This document shows positions 7,593 to 17,032 of a stretch of 64,000 bases of DNA, piece by piece; within the stretch, counting starts at the first letter, position 1; the number at the start of each line of letters is the position of its first letter. The notes below the pieces were generated by a model that was not told the origin of the DNA, did no database searches, and saw only the letters and a list, made by a program, of their open reading frames with translations. Origin of the DNA: Mycobacterium sp. D16Q14 (lineage in GTDB: Bacteria; Actinomycetota; Actinomycetes; Mycobacteriales; Mycobacteriaceae); assembly GCA_002013415.1 (NCBI GenBank), contig MAEX01000005.1:124001-188000 (forward strand). The letters run 5' to 3'. The translations under genes were made by a program, and so were the position numbers.

Positions 7593-8657
7593 ATGAGCAG
7601 CCAGACCAGCGGGATCGATCCCGTGGGGGTAGCCCGTCCGGCGGATCTTGACGGATCGGTCTCCGAGGAGAAGCCACAACCCATGAGCGACGAGGGCGAC
7701 CATCAGCCACCCGCTACGTCCACCAAGACGGTCAGCCGTCCAGGCGACCGCATCTTCTCCGGGCTCGCGACTGGCTCGGGAGTGTTCGTTGTCGCGCTCA
7801 TCGGTCTGGTGGCCGTATTCCTGATCCTGCGCGCTGTTCCGGCGCTGAACAACGATGACGCGAACTTCTTCCTCTACAACGGTCCGTGGCGCACCGACGA
7901 CACGGCGCACATGCAATTCGGCGTCCTCGATCTGTTCCAGGTCACCGTCTTCGTGTCGGTCTTCGCGCTCCTGCTCGCCATGCCGGTGGCTCTTGGTATC
8001 GCGATCTACCTCGCCGAGTACGCACCGGCACGGGTTCGTGGGCCACTGGCCTATGTCATCGACCTGCTGGCCGCGGTGCCGTCCATCGTCTACGGCCTGT
8101 GGGGCATCTACGTGCTGGCGCCCGCGATCGCGCCGGTTGCCCTCTGGCTCAACAGAAACCTCGGTTTCATACCGTTTTTTGCCGACAGCCCCGTAAACAT
8201 CGGAGGCGGCGGCAACCTGTTCACCGGTGGCATTGTGCTGGCGGTGATGATCCTGCCGATCATCGCGGCTGTCACCCGAGAGGTCTTCATTCAGACCCCG
8301 AAGGGCCAGATCGAGGCCGCGCTCGCCTTGGGCGCCACCAAATGGGAAGTGGTGCGCACCACCATCATTCCGTTCGGCACCTCCGGATATATCAGTGGTT
8401 CTATGTTAGGGCTCGGCCGCGCGCTGGGCGAGACCATCGCACTGATGTTGATCTTGTCGGGTACCTCGGTGGCATTCGGTTGGTCGCTGTTCGACAGTGG
8501 GAGCACCTTTGCAACCCATATCGCTTCCAATGCCTCGGAATTCAACAACGAATTGGAGGCCGGAGCCTACATCGCGGCCGGGCTGGTGCTGTTCGTGCTG
8601 ACATTCCTGGTGAACTCGGCGGCCCGTGCCGTCGTCGGCGGAAAGGGCCGGGTATGA
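7593..8657 (+). CDS. pstC: Phosphate ABC transporter permease PstC
   Basis: A 354-residue inner-membrane permease. A long polar N-terminus (about 55 residues) precedes six transmembrane helices; the cytoplasmic EAA loop EAALALGATKWEVVRTTIIP (about residues 240-260) couples to PstB. Conserved segments include PSIVYGLWGIYVLAP and LGRALGETIALM. It forms the channel with PstA. The ATG at 7593 is used; an internal ATG at 7683 would shorten only the polar tail. It overlaps pstA by 4 nt (ATGA at 8654-8657). Confidence 0.95.
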   Translation: MSSQTSGIDPVGVARPADLDGSVSEEKPQPMSDEGDHQPPATSTKTVSRPGDRIFSGLATGSGVFVVALIGLVAVFLILRAVPALNNDDANFFLYNGPWRTDDTAHMQFGVLDLFQVTVFVSVFALLLAMPVALGIAIYLAEYAPARVRGPLAYVIDLLAAVPSIVYGLWGIYVLAPAIAPVALWLNRNLGFIPFFADSPVNIGGGGNLFTGGIVLAVMILPIIAAVTREVFIQTPKGQIEAALALGATKWEVVRTTIIPFGTSGYISGSMLGLGRALGETIALMLILSGTSVAFGWSLFDSGSTFATHIASNASEFNNELEAGAYIAAGLVLFVLTFLVNSAARAVVGGKGRV

Positions 8658-9562
8658 CCGCGACTCTTGACAGGCCCGTGAAGGAGCCTGCCTTCCATCC
8701 GCTCTCGGGTAGGCGCAAGGCCACCAACGCCCTTGCCACGGTCCTTGTCTCGGCCTCGGTGCTGGTCGCCCTGATTCCGCTGGTGTGGGTTCTGTACACC
8801 GTGTTCGATCGCGGATTCAGCGCCATCCTCAGTGCGGACTGGTGGTTCAAATCTCAGAACATGATGACCAATCGGATAGAGGGCGGCGGTGCCTATCACG
8901 CCATCATCGGCACGCTCTTCCAAGGTCTGTTCTGCGCGATCATCTCGGTGCCCATCGGCATCTTCGTGGCCATCTACCTCGTCGAGTACGGCGCCAACTC
9001 TCGGCTGGCCAAGCTCACCACCTTCATGGTCGACATCCTGACCGGCGTGCCGTCCATTGTCGCCGCGCTGTTCATCTATGCCCTGTGGGTGGCCACGCTC
9101 GGGCTGCCGAGGTCGGGCCTTGCGGTATCGCTTGCCTTGGTGCTGTTGATGATTCCGGTGGTGGTGCGTTCCTCGGAGGAAATGCTCAAGATCGTCCCGA
9201 ACGATCTGCGCGAGGCCTCTTTCGCACTGGGCGTGCCCAAGTGGAAGACCATCGCGCGCATCGTGCTGCCCACCGCACTCTCGGGTGTGGTTACCGGTGT
9301 GATGCTGGCGCTGGCCCGTGTCATGGGCGAAACCGCACCGCTGCTGGTGCTTGTCGGCTATAGCAAACTGATCAATTTCGACATGTTCGGCGGGGAGATG
9401 GCCTCACTGCCCGGCATGATGCTCGATCAGCGCAGCGGTTCTGTGGTGGGACTTGCCGAGTCGCGGCTCTGGGGCGCCGCCCTCACCCTCATCTTGTTGG
9501 TGGCGATCCTCAACGTAATCGCCAAGCTCATTTCGCGTTTCTTCGCACCGAAAAAGGTCTAG
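8654..9562 (+). CDS. pstA: Phosphate ABC transporter permease PstA
   Basis: A 302-residue permease with six predicted transmembrane helices. The EAA motif [20 protein letters not shown] contacts PstB, and [16 protein letters not shown] and [14 protein letters not shown] are PstA signatures. The start ATG at 8654 overlaps the pstC stop, which indicates coupled translation; the same frame is open further upstream but only inside pstC. It is followed 10 nt later by pstB. Confidence 0.95.
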   Translation: MTATLDRPVKEPAFHPLSGRRKATNALATVLVSASVLVALIPLVWVLYTVFDRGFSAILSADWWFKSQNMMTNRIEGGGAYHAIIGTLFQGLFCAIISVPIGIFVAIYLVEYGANSRLAKLTTFMVDILTGVPSIVAALFIYALWVATLGLPRSGLAVSLALVLLMIPVVVRSSEEMLKIVPNDLREASFALGVPKWKTIARIVLPTALSGVVTGVMLALARVMGETAPLLVLVGYSKLINFDMFGGEMASLPGMMLDQRSGSVVGLAESRLWGAALTLILLVAILNVIAKLISRFFAPKKV

Positions 9563-9572
9563 GAAGGTAGTC

Positions 9573-10349
9573 ATGGCCAAGCGCCTCGATCTCAAGGACG
9601 TCAACATCTTTTACGGTAAATTCCACGCCGTTCAGGATGTCGCGCTGTCGGTTCCGCCTCGCAGCGTGACGGCCTTCATCGGCCCATCCGGTTGCGGTAA
9701 GTCGACCGTGCTGCGCACCCTCAACCGGATGCATGAGGTGACACCCGGGGCTCGTGTCGAGGGTTCGGTGCTGCTCGACGGTGCCGACATCTACGGTGCC
9801 GGGGTAGACCCGGTATCGGTGCGTAAGACCATTGGCATGGTGTTCCAGCGGCCAAACCCATTCCCCACCATGTCGATTCGTGACAATGTGGTGGCCGGCC
9901 TACGGTTGCAGGGCGTGCGCAGCAAGAAGACCCTTGACGAGGTCGCCGAGCGCTCACTGCAGGGTGCGAACCTGTGGAACGAGGTCAAGGACCGTCTGGA
10001 TCGTCCGGGTGGCGGGCTCTCCGGCGGTCAGCAGCAGCGTCTGTGCATCGCCAGAGCCATCGCGGTGCAGCCGGACGTGCTGCTGATGGACGAGCCGTGC
10101 TCGGCCCTGGACCCCATCTCCACGCTGGCCATCGAGGATTTGATCTCCGAGCTCAAGCAGGAGTTCACGATCGTGATCGTCACGCACAACATGCAGCAGG
10201 CCGCGCGCGTCAGCGATCAGACCGCGTTCTTCAACCTGGAGGCCGCCGGTAGGCCGGGCATGCTGGTGGAGATCGACGACACCGAGCGGATCTTCTCCAA
10301 CCCCAGCCAGAAGGCCACCGAGGACTACATCTCCGGCCGCTTCGGCTGA
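9573..10349 (+). CDS. pstB: Phosphate ABC transporter ATPase PstB (PhoT)
   Basis: A 258-residue ABC ATPase that powers PstSCA. Walker A is GPSGCGKST (about residues 32-40), the Q-loop is VFQRPNPFP, the signature is LSGGQQQR, Walker B is [13 protein letters not shown] and the switch His is VTHNMQQA. Length is normal for PstB. An AGGAAGG Shine-Dalgarno sequence lies just before the ATG at 9573. It ends the pst operon and is followed by a long hairpin. The location matches phoT (Rv0820) between mshD and phoY2, but here the whole pst operon is in the place where M. tuberculosis has phoT alone. Confidence 0.95.
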   Translation: MAKRLDLKDVNIFYGKFHAVQDVALSVPPRSVTAFIGPSGCGKSTVLRTLNRMHEVTPGARVEGSVLLDGADIYGAGVDPVSVRKTIGMVFQRPNPFPTMSIRDNVVAGLRLQGVRSKKTLDEVAERSLQGANLWNEVKDRLDRPGGGLSGGQQQRLCIARAIAVQPDVLLMDEPCSALDPISTLAIEDLISELKQEFTIVIVTHNMQQAARVSDQTAFFNLEAAGRPGMLVEIDDTERIFSNPSQKATEDYISGRFG

Positions 10350-10366
10350 TCACGATCGCACGATTG

Positions 10367-10430
10367 CCGCCGAGTCTGCATCTCACGGCGGTTTTGTGCC
10401 CCAGAACGTCGAGAGACGCAGACTCGGCGG
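10367..10430. terminator. Long imperfect hairpin after pstB
   Basis: A 13-bp perfect inverted repeat, CCGCCGAGTCTGC at 10367-10379 and its complement at 10418-10430, extends inward to 10384/10413 with one mismatch. The loop is about 28 nt. It lies 17 nt after pstB and 33 nt before the oxidoreductase gene and most likely terminates the pst transcript. The conserved-looking arms may belong to a dispersed intergenic repeat family, but no second copy is apparent in this window. Confidence 0.55.
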
Positions 10431-10463
10431 AATACCCCGGGTCGCGCGGCTGTCTTAGTCGGC

Positions 10464-11390
10464 ATGACAAAGGCAGTGCAGTTCGACCAGTACGGCGATA
10501 TCGACGTCCTGCAGGTGCGTCAGGTGCCGCGTCCGGTCCCCGGGCCCGGTGAGGTGCTCGTGCAGGTGCGTGCTGCGGGCATCAACCCCGGCGAGGCGAA
10601 GATCCGCACCGGGGTGCTGCACGACAGGTTCCCCGCGACCTTCCCCTCCGGACAGGGCAGCGACCTGGCAGGTGTGGTGGTGGAGGTGGGCCGCAGCGTG
10701 GCGCGTTTTGCGCCAGGGGACGAGGTGTTCGGCTATACCGATGATCGGGCCAGTCACGCGGAGTTCGTCGTCGTTCCGGCCAGCCAGCTAGTCACCAAGC
10801 CTGAGAGTCTGTCGTGGGAGGTGGCGGGCAGCCTCTTCGTCGCGGGTACCACCGCATACGCCGCGGTCGGCTCGGTTGATTTGGCTCCGGGTGATGTGGT
10901 CGCCGTCTCCGGCGCGGCGGGGGGAGTGGGCACCATCGCCGTACAGCTCGCCAAGGCCGCTGGTGCGACCGTGATCGGTATCGCGGGGCCGGGCAACGAC
11001 GAGTGGCTCACCGCGCATGGCGTCATCCCGGTCAACTACGGCGACGGATTGGCAGACCGCATCAAGGCAGCAGCGCCCGACGGGCGGGTTGACGCCTTCC
11101 TCGACCTCTTCGGCGGAGGCTACGTGGAGCTGGCGCTCAATGAGCTTGGAGTGGAGCTGCGGCGAATCGACACCATCATCGACTTCGCGGCAATCGAGCG
11201 ATACGGCGTGCAAAGTGTGGGAAACGCCGAAGGCGCCTCGGCGCAGGTGCTCGCCGAGCTGGCCGCACTGATTGTCGACCAAAAGCTGGAGATGATTGTC
11301 GCGCAGACGTTCCCGCTGGATGACGTGCGCAGTGCGTACGAGCTGCTTGAACAGCAGCACACCCGCGGGAAGATCGTTCTGGTGCCTTAG
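10464..11390 (+). CDS. Zinc-independent quinone oxidoreductase-like NADP-dependent MDR protein
   Basis: A 308-residue medium-chain dehydrogenase/reductase. A GroES-like N-terminal domain (VRAAGINPGEAKIRTG) is followed by a Rossmann domain with VSGAAGGVGTIAVQLAKAAGATVIG (nucleotide-binding loop near residue 150). The structural and catalytic zinc cysteines are missing, which places it with quinone oxidoreductases (QorA-like), reducing quinones or enones with NADPH. The true substrate is unknown. It is convergent with phoU, with only 4 nt between stops, and preceded by the pst terminator, so it is probably its own unit. Confidence 0.8.
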   Translation: MTKAVQFDQYGDIDVLQVRQVPRPVPGPGEVLVQVRAAGINPGEAKIRTGVLHDRFPATFPSGQGSDLAGVVVEVGRSVARFAPGDEVFGYTDDRASHAEFVVVPASQLVTKPESLSWEVAGSLFVAGTTAYAAVGSVDLAPGDVVAVSGAAGGVGTIAVQLAKAAGATVIGIAGPGNDEWLTAHGVIPVNYGDGLADRIKAAAPDGRVDAFLDLFGGGYVELALNELGVELRRIDTIIDFAAIERYGVQSVGNAEGASAQVLAELAALIVDQKLEMIVAQTFPLDDVRSAYELLEQQHTRGKIVLVP

Positions 11391-11394
11391 CCGC

Positions 11395-12072
11395 TTAGAG
11401 CGACGTCAGGTGGTCGTGGCCCTGTCCTTCTGGCGGCAGGCTGCCAGTCACCTGGAAGATGACTCGTCGGGCGACCTCCACCGCGTGGTCGGCGAAGCGC
11501 TCGTAGAAGCGGCCCAGCAGGGTCACGTCGACGGCCGCGGCCACTCCGTGCTTCCACTCGCGGTCCATCAGCACGGTGAACAGATGCCGGTGCAGGTCGT
11601 CCATTGCATCGTCTTCTTCATTGATACGGGCGGCCTTCTCCGGATCGCGGGTCAGCAGCACCTCCTGCGCGCTGTTGCCCAAATCGACTGCGACACGGCC
11701 CATCTCGGCGAAGTATCCGTTGACCTCTTCGGGCAGTGCGTGCTGCGGATGACGACGCCGGGCGATCTTGGCGACGTGCAGGGCCAGGGCACCCATTCGG
11801 TCCACGTCCGCGACAATCTGGATGCTGCTGACGACCTCGCGAAGGTCGCCGGCCACCGGAGCCTGCAGGGCCAAGATGGCGAAGGCATTCTCTTCGGCGG
11901 CGGCGCTCATCGCGGTGATCTGCTCGTGGTCGGAGATAACTTGCTCGGCAAGGACGAGGTCGGCCTGCAGCAATGCACGAGTGGCCCGCTCCATGGCGGC
12001 TCCGGCCAACCCACACATGTCCCCGAGCTGTGCCGATAATGAGGACAGCTGCTCCTGAAACGCGGTACGCAT
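11395..12072 (-). CDS. phoU: Phosphate signalling protein PhoU (PhoY2)
   Basis: A 225-residue all-helical protein with two tandem PhoU three-helix repeats. Metal-binding type motifs are visible: [13 protein letters not shown] in the first and [12 protein letters not shown] in the second. PhoU/PhoY proteins pass Pst transporter status to the SenX3-RegX3 system and repress it when phosphate is ample; in mycobacteria they also influence persistence. Position next to the pst operon and convergent orientation equal phoY2 (Rv0821c). The ATG at 12072 gives the normal family length. Confidence 0.93.
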   Translation of the reverse strand: MRTAFQEQLSSLSAQLGDMCGLAGAAMERATRALLQADLVLAEQVISDHEQITAMSAAAEENAFAILALQAPVAGDLREVVSSIQIVADVDRMGALALHVAKIARRRHPQHALPEEVNGYFAEMGRVAVDLGNSAQEVLLTRDPEKAARINEEDDAMDDLHRHLFTVLMDREWKHGVAAAVDVTLLGRFYERFADHAVEVARRVIFQVTGSLPPEGQGHDHLTSL

Positions 12073-12184
12073 GGATTAAGCCTACGGACCCGTCGTCGTC
12101 GAGTCATGGCTCTGGCGTGAACGCCGAGTGAATGCCACCACAGGTTCCGTCGAAGAAAATGCGATCAGCGTCTAAATAGACGGA

Positions 12185-14476
12185 TTATCCGCAGGTAGCG
12201 TCGCCGGCGTTGACAACCGTCAGGTCCATGGGGAGTTCGGCGGGAGCCATCGCGCCCGAGGAGAGCTGCAACGGAACGGTCGATCCGGCGACGGGCGGAG
12301 CCTGCACGTTGGCGGTGGACGCGTAGTCACTGCCGAGGACCACGCGGACGGAAGTCTGGGCTCCGTTGATCCGCTGGAGCTTGGCTCCACCGAATGAGGC
12401 GGCAACCGTCGCGGCCTGCTGCTCGTGCCCCGGGGAGAAGAAGACCGTGGTGGTGGGCAGCGCGGACGGATAGTCGTCGGTGGTGGTGATGCCAAATCCG
12501 TACTGAGACAGCTGGCTGGCGGCCGATGCTGCCAGGCCCGTCTGGCCTGTGCTGTTGGACACGTGCACGTTGATCTCGCTGGGCTCGGTGGTGACCAGAT
12601 CGATCTGCTCACTCGGCGTAGCGGCGGGAGTTGGTGTGGCCATGGATGTTTCGCCGAGTTCAGTGGCGGCTCCATGCTCACTGGACGCCAAGGTGGTGTC
12701 CTGGGTGGTGGTGCCGGGCATGGGGACGCGGGTGCCGTCGGGCTGCAGCTCGCCAGGCAACGGATCGTCATTGATGATGGCGTCGAAGATCTTTCGGATA
12801 TCTGTGGTGCGCGGCGTCTCGTTGCCCTCAGAGTCGGTGCCATCGGTTGGCACCGTCAGGAAGGTGATGCGGCCGGCCTTCACGTCTTGCAGTGATTGAC
12901 CAAGGTCCACAAGGTCTTTCGTCCTGATGTTGTCGACGTAAGAGTCGTCGATGAAGGTGTTCACCACATTGTTGAGCTTGCTCAACGAGAAGAAGGTGTT
13001 GTGCGAGATCATCGAACGCAGCAGGGATGACAGGAACAACTGCTGCCGCTTGATGCGCCCATAATCGCCGTTGTATTCGGTGGTGACCTGACGGGCACGC
13101 ACGTACTGCAGGGCCGTATGTCCGTCGACCGTTTGGCGCCCAGCGTTTTCCAGCACGGTGCCCAGCTCGTAGTCCTCGATCGGCGTGGGCGTGCACACCT
13201 CGACCCCGCCCAGCGCGTCGACCATCTTGGAGAACCCGGCGAAGTCCACCCCGAGGAAGCGGTTGATGTTCAAGCCCGAGATCTTCTGAATGACCTTGAC
13301 CAGACACTTGGGACCGCCAAATGCGAACGCCGAGTTGAGTTTGGTTTCGGTGTAGGCCTTATCGGGTCCGTAGGACCGGGTGTCCTCGTTCCACACCTCG
13401 CAGAGCGTCGGCTGGATCGCCAGATCGCGGGGGAAGGACACGACCGCGACCCGCTTACGGTTCGCCGGGATGTTGACCAACATCATGGTGTCCGAGCGCG
13501 TGCCTTCGGCATCGGAGGTGTCTCCGGCGCCCATGGTGCTATTTGCACCCGCGCGGGTATCGACACCGATGATGAGGAAGTTCTCGTCGCCGTACTGAGC
13601 GTTGGGATCGCGGATGTCGTGGGAGTTGGGGTCCAGCGCCTCGACGCGATTGAGTCTGTTGTTCTTGACGTTGCTCCACTGCCAGGCGCCGCCGGTGACG
13701 GTGAGAGAGCACACTGCGACGACGGCGGCGATGGAGCGCCCGAGGTAGATGGGGCGCCGCGAGCGCTTGGATTCAGGTTCCTGGACAAAGGCTTCCGGAT
13801 TTCCCACGCGGATGGGGATGGCGCGGGTGTCGATGTTGTCGTCCAGATTCGATGCCCGTACGCGGCGCGCGGCGGCCTTGTCGTAGAGGGGTGCGTCATC
13901 CGGGTAGTCGACAAAGTTCGCGTGCTCGTCGACCGGCCCGGCGGAATAGCGATCGAGGTCGGGTGTGTCCTGTCGCACCTGGGGGAGGACGTCGGTGTGG
14001 CTTTCGTCGGCGAACGCCGCGGGAGCGGGCTCCTCGGCGCGGTCCTCGGGTTCCGATCGCGCGTGCCGCCGCGATCGGCGCCCGCCGCCGGCGCCCTCAC
14101 GGGCCAGGAGGTCGGCTACCGACAGCGAGTGCGAGCCGGTCTCGTGTGCCGACGGTTCCGGCGCCGGGCCGGGCTTCGATCCGTTGGTAGCGGGCCTGGG
14201 AGGTCGTGCGGCCTGTCTCGGCGCGGGTCGGGGAGCTGGCGCCGCGGGCTGTGGCTCGCGCATCGCGTGTGCGGTCTCCCACCGCCGGGTCCACTCGTCG
14301 TCGGTGGGATCGGGCAGTGAGTGATTCAGCGCTGGGGGTGGTGTCCACGGTGTGTTGGATGGTTCCGGTGCCACGTCGATGTCAGGATGACTGCCAACGG
14401 GTTCGACGGCGCGTTCCCAGGGGGCCGCGCCGTACGCGCGTGGTTGGGCAGGAGTGGCGTTGGGGCCATCACCCAT
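12185..14476 (-). CDS. LytR-CpsA-Psr (LCP) cell-wall ligase, long form
   Basis: A 763-residue membrane protein. The first about 250 residues are a cytoplasmic low-complexity Pro/Ala/Glu/Asp region, then one transmembrane helix (AAVVAVCSLTVTGGAWQW, about residues 249-266). The LCP catalytic domain follows, with FLIIGVDTRAG, SFPRDLA and LQYVRAR(Q), the Arg/Asp residues that bind polyprenyl pyrophosphate. A C-terminal LytR_C domain ends the protein. LCP proteins attach arabinogalactan to peptidoglycan. Synteny fits Rv0822c. The ATG at 14476 has a GCGAGG sequence about 6 nt upstream; a TTG two codons earlier would sit directly on it. Possible regulation by phosphorylation of the disordered tail is unproven. 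Confidence 0.88.
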   Translation of the reverse strand: MGDGPNATPAQPRAYGAAPWERAVEPVGSHPDIDVAPEPSNTPWTPPPALNHSLPDPTDDEWTRRWETAHAMREPQPAAPAPRPAPRQAARPPRPATNGSKPGPAPEPSAHETGSHSLSVADLLAREGAGGGRRSRRHARSEPEDRAEEPAPAAFADESHTDVLPQVRQDTPDLDRYSAGPVDEHANFVDYPDDAPLYDKAAARRVRASNLDDNIDTRAIPIRVGNPEAFVQEPESKRSRRPIYLGRSIAAVVAVCSLTVTGGAWQWSNVKNNRLNRVEALDPNSHDIRDPNAQYGDENFLIIGVDTRAGANSTMGAGDTSDAEGTRSDTMMLVNIPANRKRVAVVSFPRDLAIQPTLCEVWNEDTRSYGPDKAYTETKLNSAFAFGGPKCLVKVIQKISGLNINRFLGVDFAGFSKMVDALGGVEVCTPTPIEDYELGTVLENAGRQTVDGHTALQYVRARQVTTEYNGDYGRIKRQQLFLSSLLRSMISHNTFFSLSKLNNVVNTFIDDSYVDNIRTKDLVDLGQSLQDVKAGRITFLTVPTDGTDSEGNETPRTTDIRKIFDAIINDDPLPGELQPDGTRVPMPGTTTQDTTLASSEHGAATELGETSMATPTPAATPSEQIDLVTTEPSEINVHVSNSTGQTGLAASAASQLSQYGFGITTTDDYPSALPTTTVFFSPGHEQQAATVAASFGGAKLQRINGAQTSVRVVLGSDYASTANVQAPPVAGSTVPLQLSSGAMAPAELPMDLTVVNAGDATCG

Positions 14477-14624
14477 GTTCAACCTCGCTTAAAAACGTCT
14501 GGACAGTTGCAAGTACAAGGCACACCGGCAGCACATAACGCCGTGCCCGGGGCGCGGTCGTCGTCACATGCTACTGAGCATTGCCGCAGATCACCATGCC
14601 CAGTAACCGAGATGTGACCCCACG

Positions 14625-15800
14625 TCACCCGCCAGAGTGCATGACGTCGGCCGCCGAGGGAACCGTGCAATCGTCGGGGTCGTTGAGCCAGCCATCGGGC
14701 AGCGACACCTTGCCCGGTGACCCCTGGCGGCCCCGGGGGCCGTTTCCGCCCTCGGGGAAGGGCGCGGCGGGATCCAGCTGATTGAGCAGGGTGTCCAGCT
14801 CGGCGAGGGTGCTGACGAGTGCGAGCCCGCGCCGGAGGTCGCCACCGGCCGGGAAGCCGTGCAGATACCAGGCGATGTGCTTGCGCATATCGCGCAACGC
14901 CTTGTCCTCCCCGGAATGATCGACGAGCAACACCGCGTGACGCCGCATGATGTCCGTGACCTGACCGAGATTTGGCGGCACTGGAATCGTCTGACCGTTG
15001 AAAACGGCACTCAGCTCCGCGAAGAGCCAGGGGCGGCCAAGGCATCCGCGACCAATGACGACGCCGTCGCAGCCCGTTTGTTCCATCATGACGACCGCGT
15101 CGGCGGCATCGAAGATGTCGCCGTTTCCGAGGACGGGAATGGTTGTCACGTGGTTCTTGAGCGCGGCTATCTGGTTCCAGTCGGCGGCGCCCGAGTAGCG
15201 CTGCGAGGCAGTGCGGGCGTGTAGCGCGACTGCGGCGGCCCCCTCGGCCTCGGCGATAGCCCCGGCGTCCAGGTGCGTGTGGTGGTCGTCGTCGATGCCG
15301 ACGCGGAACTTGACCGTGACCGGTATGTCGGTGCCTTCGGTGGCGCGCACGGCGGCGGAGACGATCTGACCGAACAGCCGCCGCTTGTAGGGAAGCGCTG
15401 CGCCCCCGCCATTTCGGGTGACCTTAGGGACCGGACAACCGAAATTCATGTCGATGTGGTCGGCGAGATTCTCGTCCACCACCATCTTGGCGGCGCGGTA
15501 GGTCGTTTCCGGATCGACCGAATAGAGCTGTAGCGACCGTGGCGATTCTTCGGGGGAGAAGGTCGTCATGTGCAGCGTGACAGGGTGCCGTTCGGCGAGG
15601 GCCCGCGCGGTCACCATCTCGCAGACATATAGTCCGCTCACGGTGCCCGTGGTGGCCAGCTCCAGCTCCCGGCATAGCGTCCGGAACGCCACGTTGGTAA
15701 CGCCTGCCATCGGAGCGAGCACGACGGGGCTCGGCAATACCAAAGACCCGATCCGCAGTTCGCGGGATCGGGCCTTCGGAAGGTCGACGGATGCGGTCAC
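14625..15800 (-). CDS. dusB: tRNA-dihydrouridine synthase DusB family
   Basis: A 391-residue FMN TIM-barrel enzyme that reduces uridine to dihydrouridine in tRNA. Signatures: VVLAPMAGVTNVAFR (FMN loop), MNFGCPVPKVTRNGGGAAL with the catalytic Cys, VKFRVGIDDDH, LHARTASQRYSGAADW and VLGNGDIF followed by GRGCLGRPWLF. The C-terminal helical tRNA-binding region is complete, with an extra polar tail of about 30 residues. The start is GTG at 15800. It follows desA1 by 12 nt on the same strand, as in Rv0823c-Rv0824c, so they are likely cotranscribed. Confidence 0.92.
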   Translation of the reverse strand: MTASVDLPKARSRELRIGSLVLPSPVVLAPMAGVTNVAFRTLCRELELATTGTVSGLYVCEMVTARALAERHPVTLHMTTFSPEESPRSLQLYSVDPETTYRAAKMVVDENLADHIDMNFGCPVPKVTRNGGGAALPYKRRLFGQIVSAAVRATEGTDIPVTVKFRVGIDDDHHTHLDAGAIAEAEGAAAVALHARTASQRYSGAADWNQIAALKNHVTTIPVLGNGDIFDAADAVVMMEQTGCDGVVIGRGCLGRPWLFAELSAVFNGQTIPVPPNLGQVTDIMRRHAVLLVDHSGEDKALRDMRKHIAWYLHGFPAGGDLRRGLALVSTLAELDTLLNQLDPAAPFPEGGNGPRGRQGSPGKVSLPDGWLNDPDDCTVPSAADVMHSGG

Positions 15801-15812
15801 GGTGTCAGTCGA

Positions 15813-16817
15813 TTAGACACTGACCGCTTCCCTGGCGGCCTTGGCGGCGTTGCGCTCGGCGCGCTTGGCCTGGCGATCCAGGTACTTGGCCTTGACTTCC
15901 TCGAAGTCCTGGGAGGTCTTTTTGAGGTCGCCGACGATGCGATCGAGGTCCTCGCGGTACCACTCGCCCTCGCCGGTGATGTCGTCACGATCGAAGATGC
16001 GCCACTTGCGCAGCACCGGCAGCACCACCTCCTCGAGGTGGGACTGCGGGTCGTAGACGCCGCCGGTGGCGATGGTGACGGCGTTGCGGCGAAAGCCGGG
16101 GATCGTGTATCCGGGCATCTTGAAGTTGTCGAGCACGCGGTGGATGGACTTCATGGCCTGGTTGGGGGCCATGGCGAGTCCGGCCTCGACCATGTTGCGG
16201 TAGAAGATCATGTGCAGGTTCTCGTCGGTGGAGATGCGCTTGAGCAGCTCGTCGGCGACGGGTTCATCGCAGGCCTTGCCGGTGTTGCGGTGCGAGACGC
16301 GGGTGGCCAGCTCCTGGAACGTCACGTAGACCACCGAGTCAAACAAGCTCTCGGCGAAAAGCTCCTCGCCGCCCTGGCGGTTCTGGCCGGGAGAAAAGCC
16401 GCGGGTCATCTGCTCCACCCGGAGCTTCTCGAGTTCTACCGGATCCACCGAGCGGGTGACGACGAGATAGTCGCGGATGGCGATGCCGTGGCGGTTCTCC
16501 TCGGCGGTCCACCGGTTGACCCAGGTGCCCCACGGCCCGTCCATGGTGAAGTTCATGGCGATCTCGCGATGATATGAGGGCAGGTTGTCCTCGGTCAGCA
16601 GGTTGGTGATCATGGCGACCTTGGCCACCTCGGAGAGCTTGGACTGCTCCGGATCCCAGTCCTGACCGCCCAGGGCCTTGTAGTTCTTGCCTTCGGACCA
16701 CGGCACATAGTCGTGGGGGTTCCAGTCTTTGGTGACGCCGAGGTGGCGATGGACATTCTCCTCGACCACGGGCTCGAGCTCATGGAGCAACTCAAGGTCG
16801 GTGAATTCCTTCTGCAT
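15813..16817 (-). CDS. desA1: Acyl-[ACP] desaturase DesA1
   Basis: A 334-residue ferritin-like di-iron desaturase. The iron ligands lie in EENRHG (about residues 106-111) and DENLHM (about 195-200), and RWTAEENRHGIAIRDYL is the family signature. DesA1 introduces double bonds into acyl chains that become mycolic acids. The ATG at 16817 is chosen because a GAGGAA sequence lies 8-9 nt upstream; a GTG two codons earlier would be only 3 nt from it. A C-terminal Lys/Arg/Ala-rich tail is present. The upstream region has two ATCTGTA repeats that could bind the desaturase regulator MadR. Confidence 0.92.
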   Translation of the reverse strand: MQKEFTDLELLHELEPVVEENVHRHLGVTKDWNPHDYVPWSEGKNYKALGGQDWDPEQSKLSEVAKVAMITNLLTEDNLPSYHREIAMNFTMDGPWGTWVNRWTAEENRHGIAIRDYLVVTRSVDPVELEKLRVEQMTRGFSPGQNRQGGEELFAESLFDSVVYVTFQELATRVSHRNTGKACDEPVADELLKRISTDENLHMIFYRNMVEAGLAMAPNQAMKSIHRVLDNFKMPGYTIPGFRRNAVTIATGGVYDPQSHLEEVVLPVLRKWRIFDRDDITGEGEWYREDLDRIVGDLKKTSQDFEEVKAKYLDRQAKRAERNAAKAAREAVSV

Positions 16818-16846
16818 GGACACGTTCCTCAGGTCTCGACAGAGTT

Positions 16847-16881
16847 ATCTGTATCTGGAAGTTGCAGTCAATATATCTGTA
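16847..16881. promoter_or_regulatory. Repeated ATCTGTA motifs upstream of desA1
   Basis: ATCTGTA occurs at 16847-16853 and again at 16875-16881, 28 bp apart, in an AT-rich tract 30-65 bp before the desA1 start. Spacing close to an integral number of helical turns and the position over the likely promoter suggest an operator, possibly for the TetR-family desaturase regulator MadR. Assignment is inferred, and the exact MadR motif was not checked. Confidence 0.35.
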
Positions 16882-17032
16882 AACGGCGGTTGCACACAAG
16901 TGCTCGGATCGTGACGCACAAATACCCGTCCGCGTGCCTTCCGACGTGCGGATCAATGCGTTTCTCGCTCGGGGTGCGAGGGCGCTATACCCACAGTATG
17001 ATTGCCTACATTCCAAGGTGGAGGTGTATCCA

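Noticed and set aside
7886..8653. Long extension of the pstA frame upstream into pstC.
   Set aside because: The upstream part is antisense-free out-of-frame reading of pstC; the ATG at 8654 coupled to the pstC stop is the normal start.
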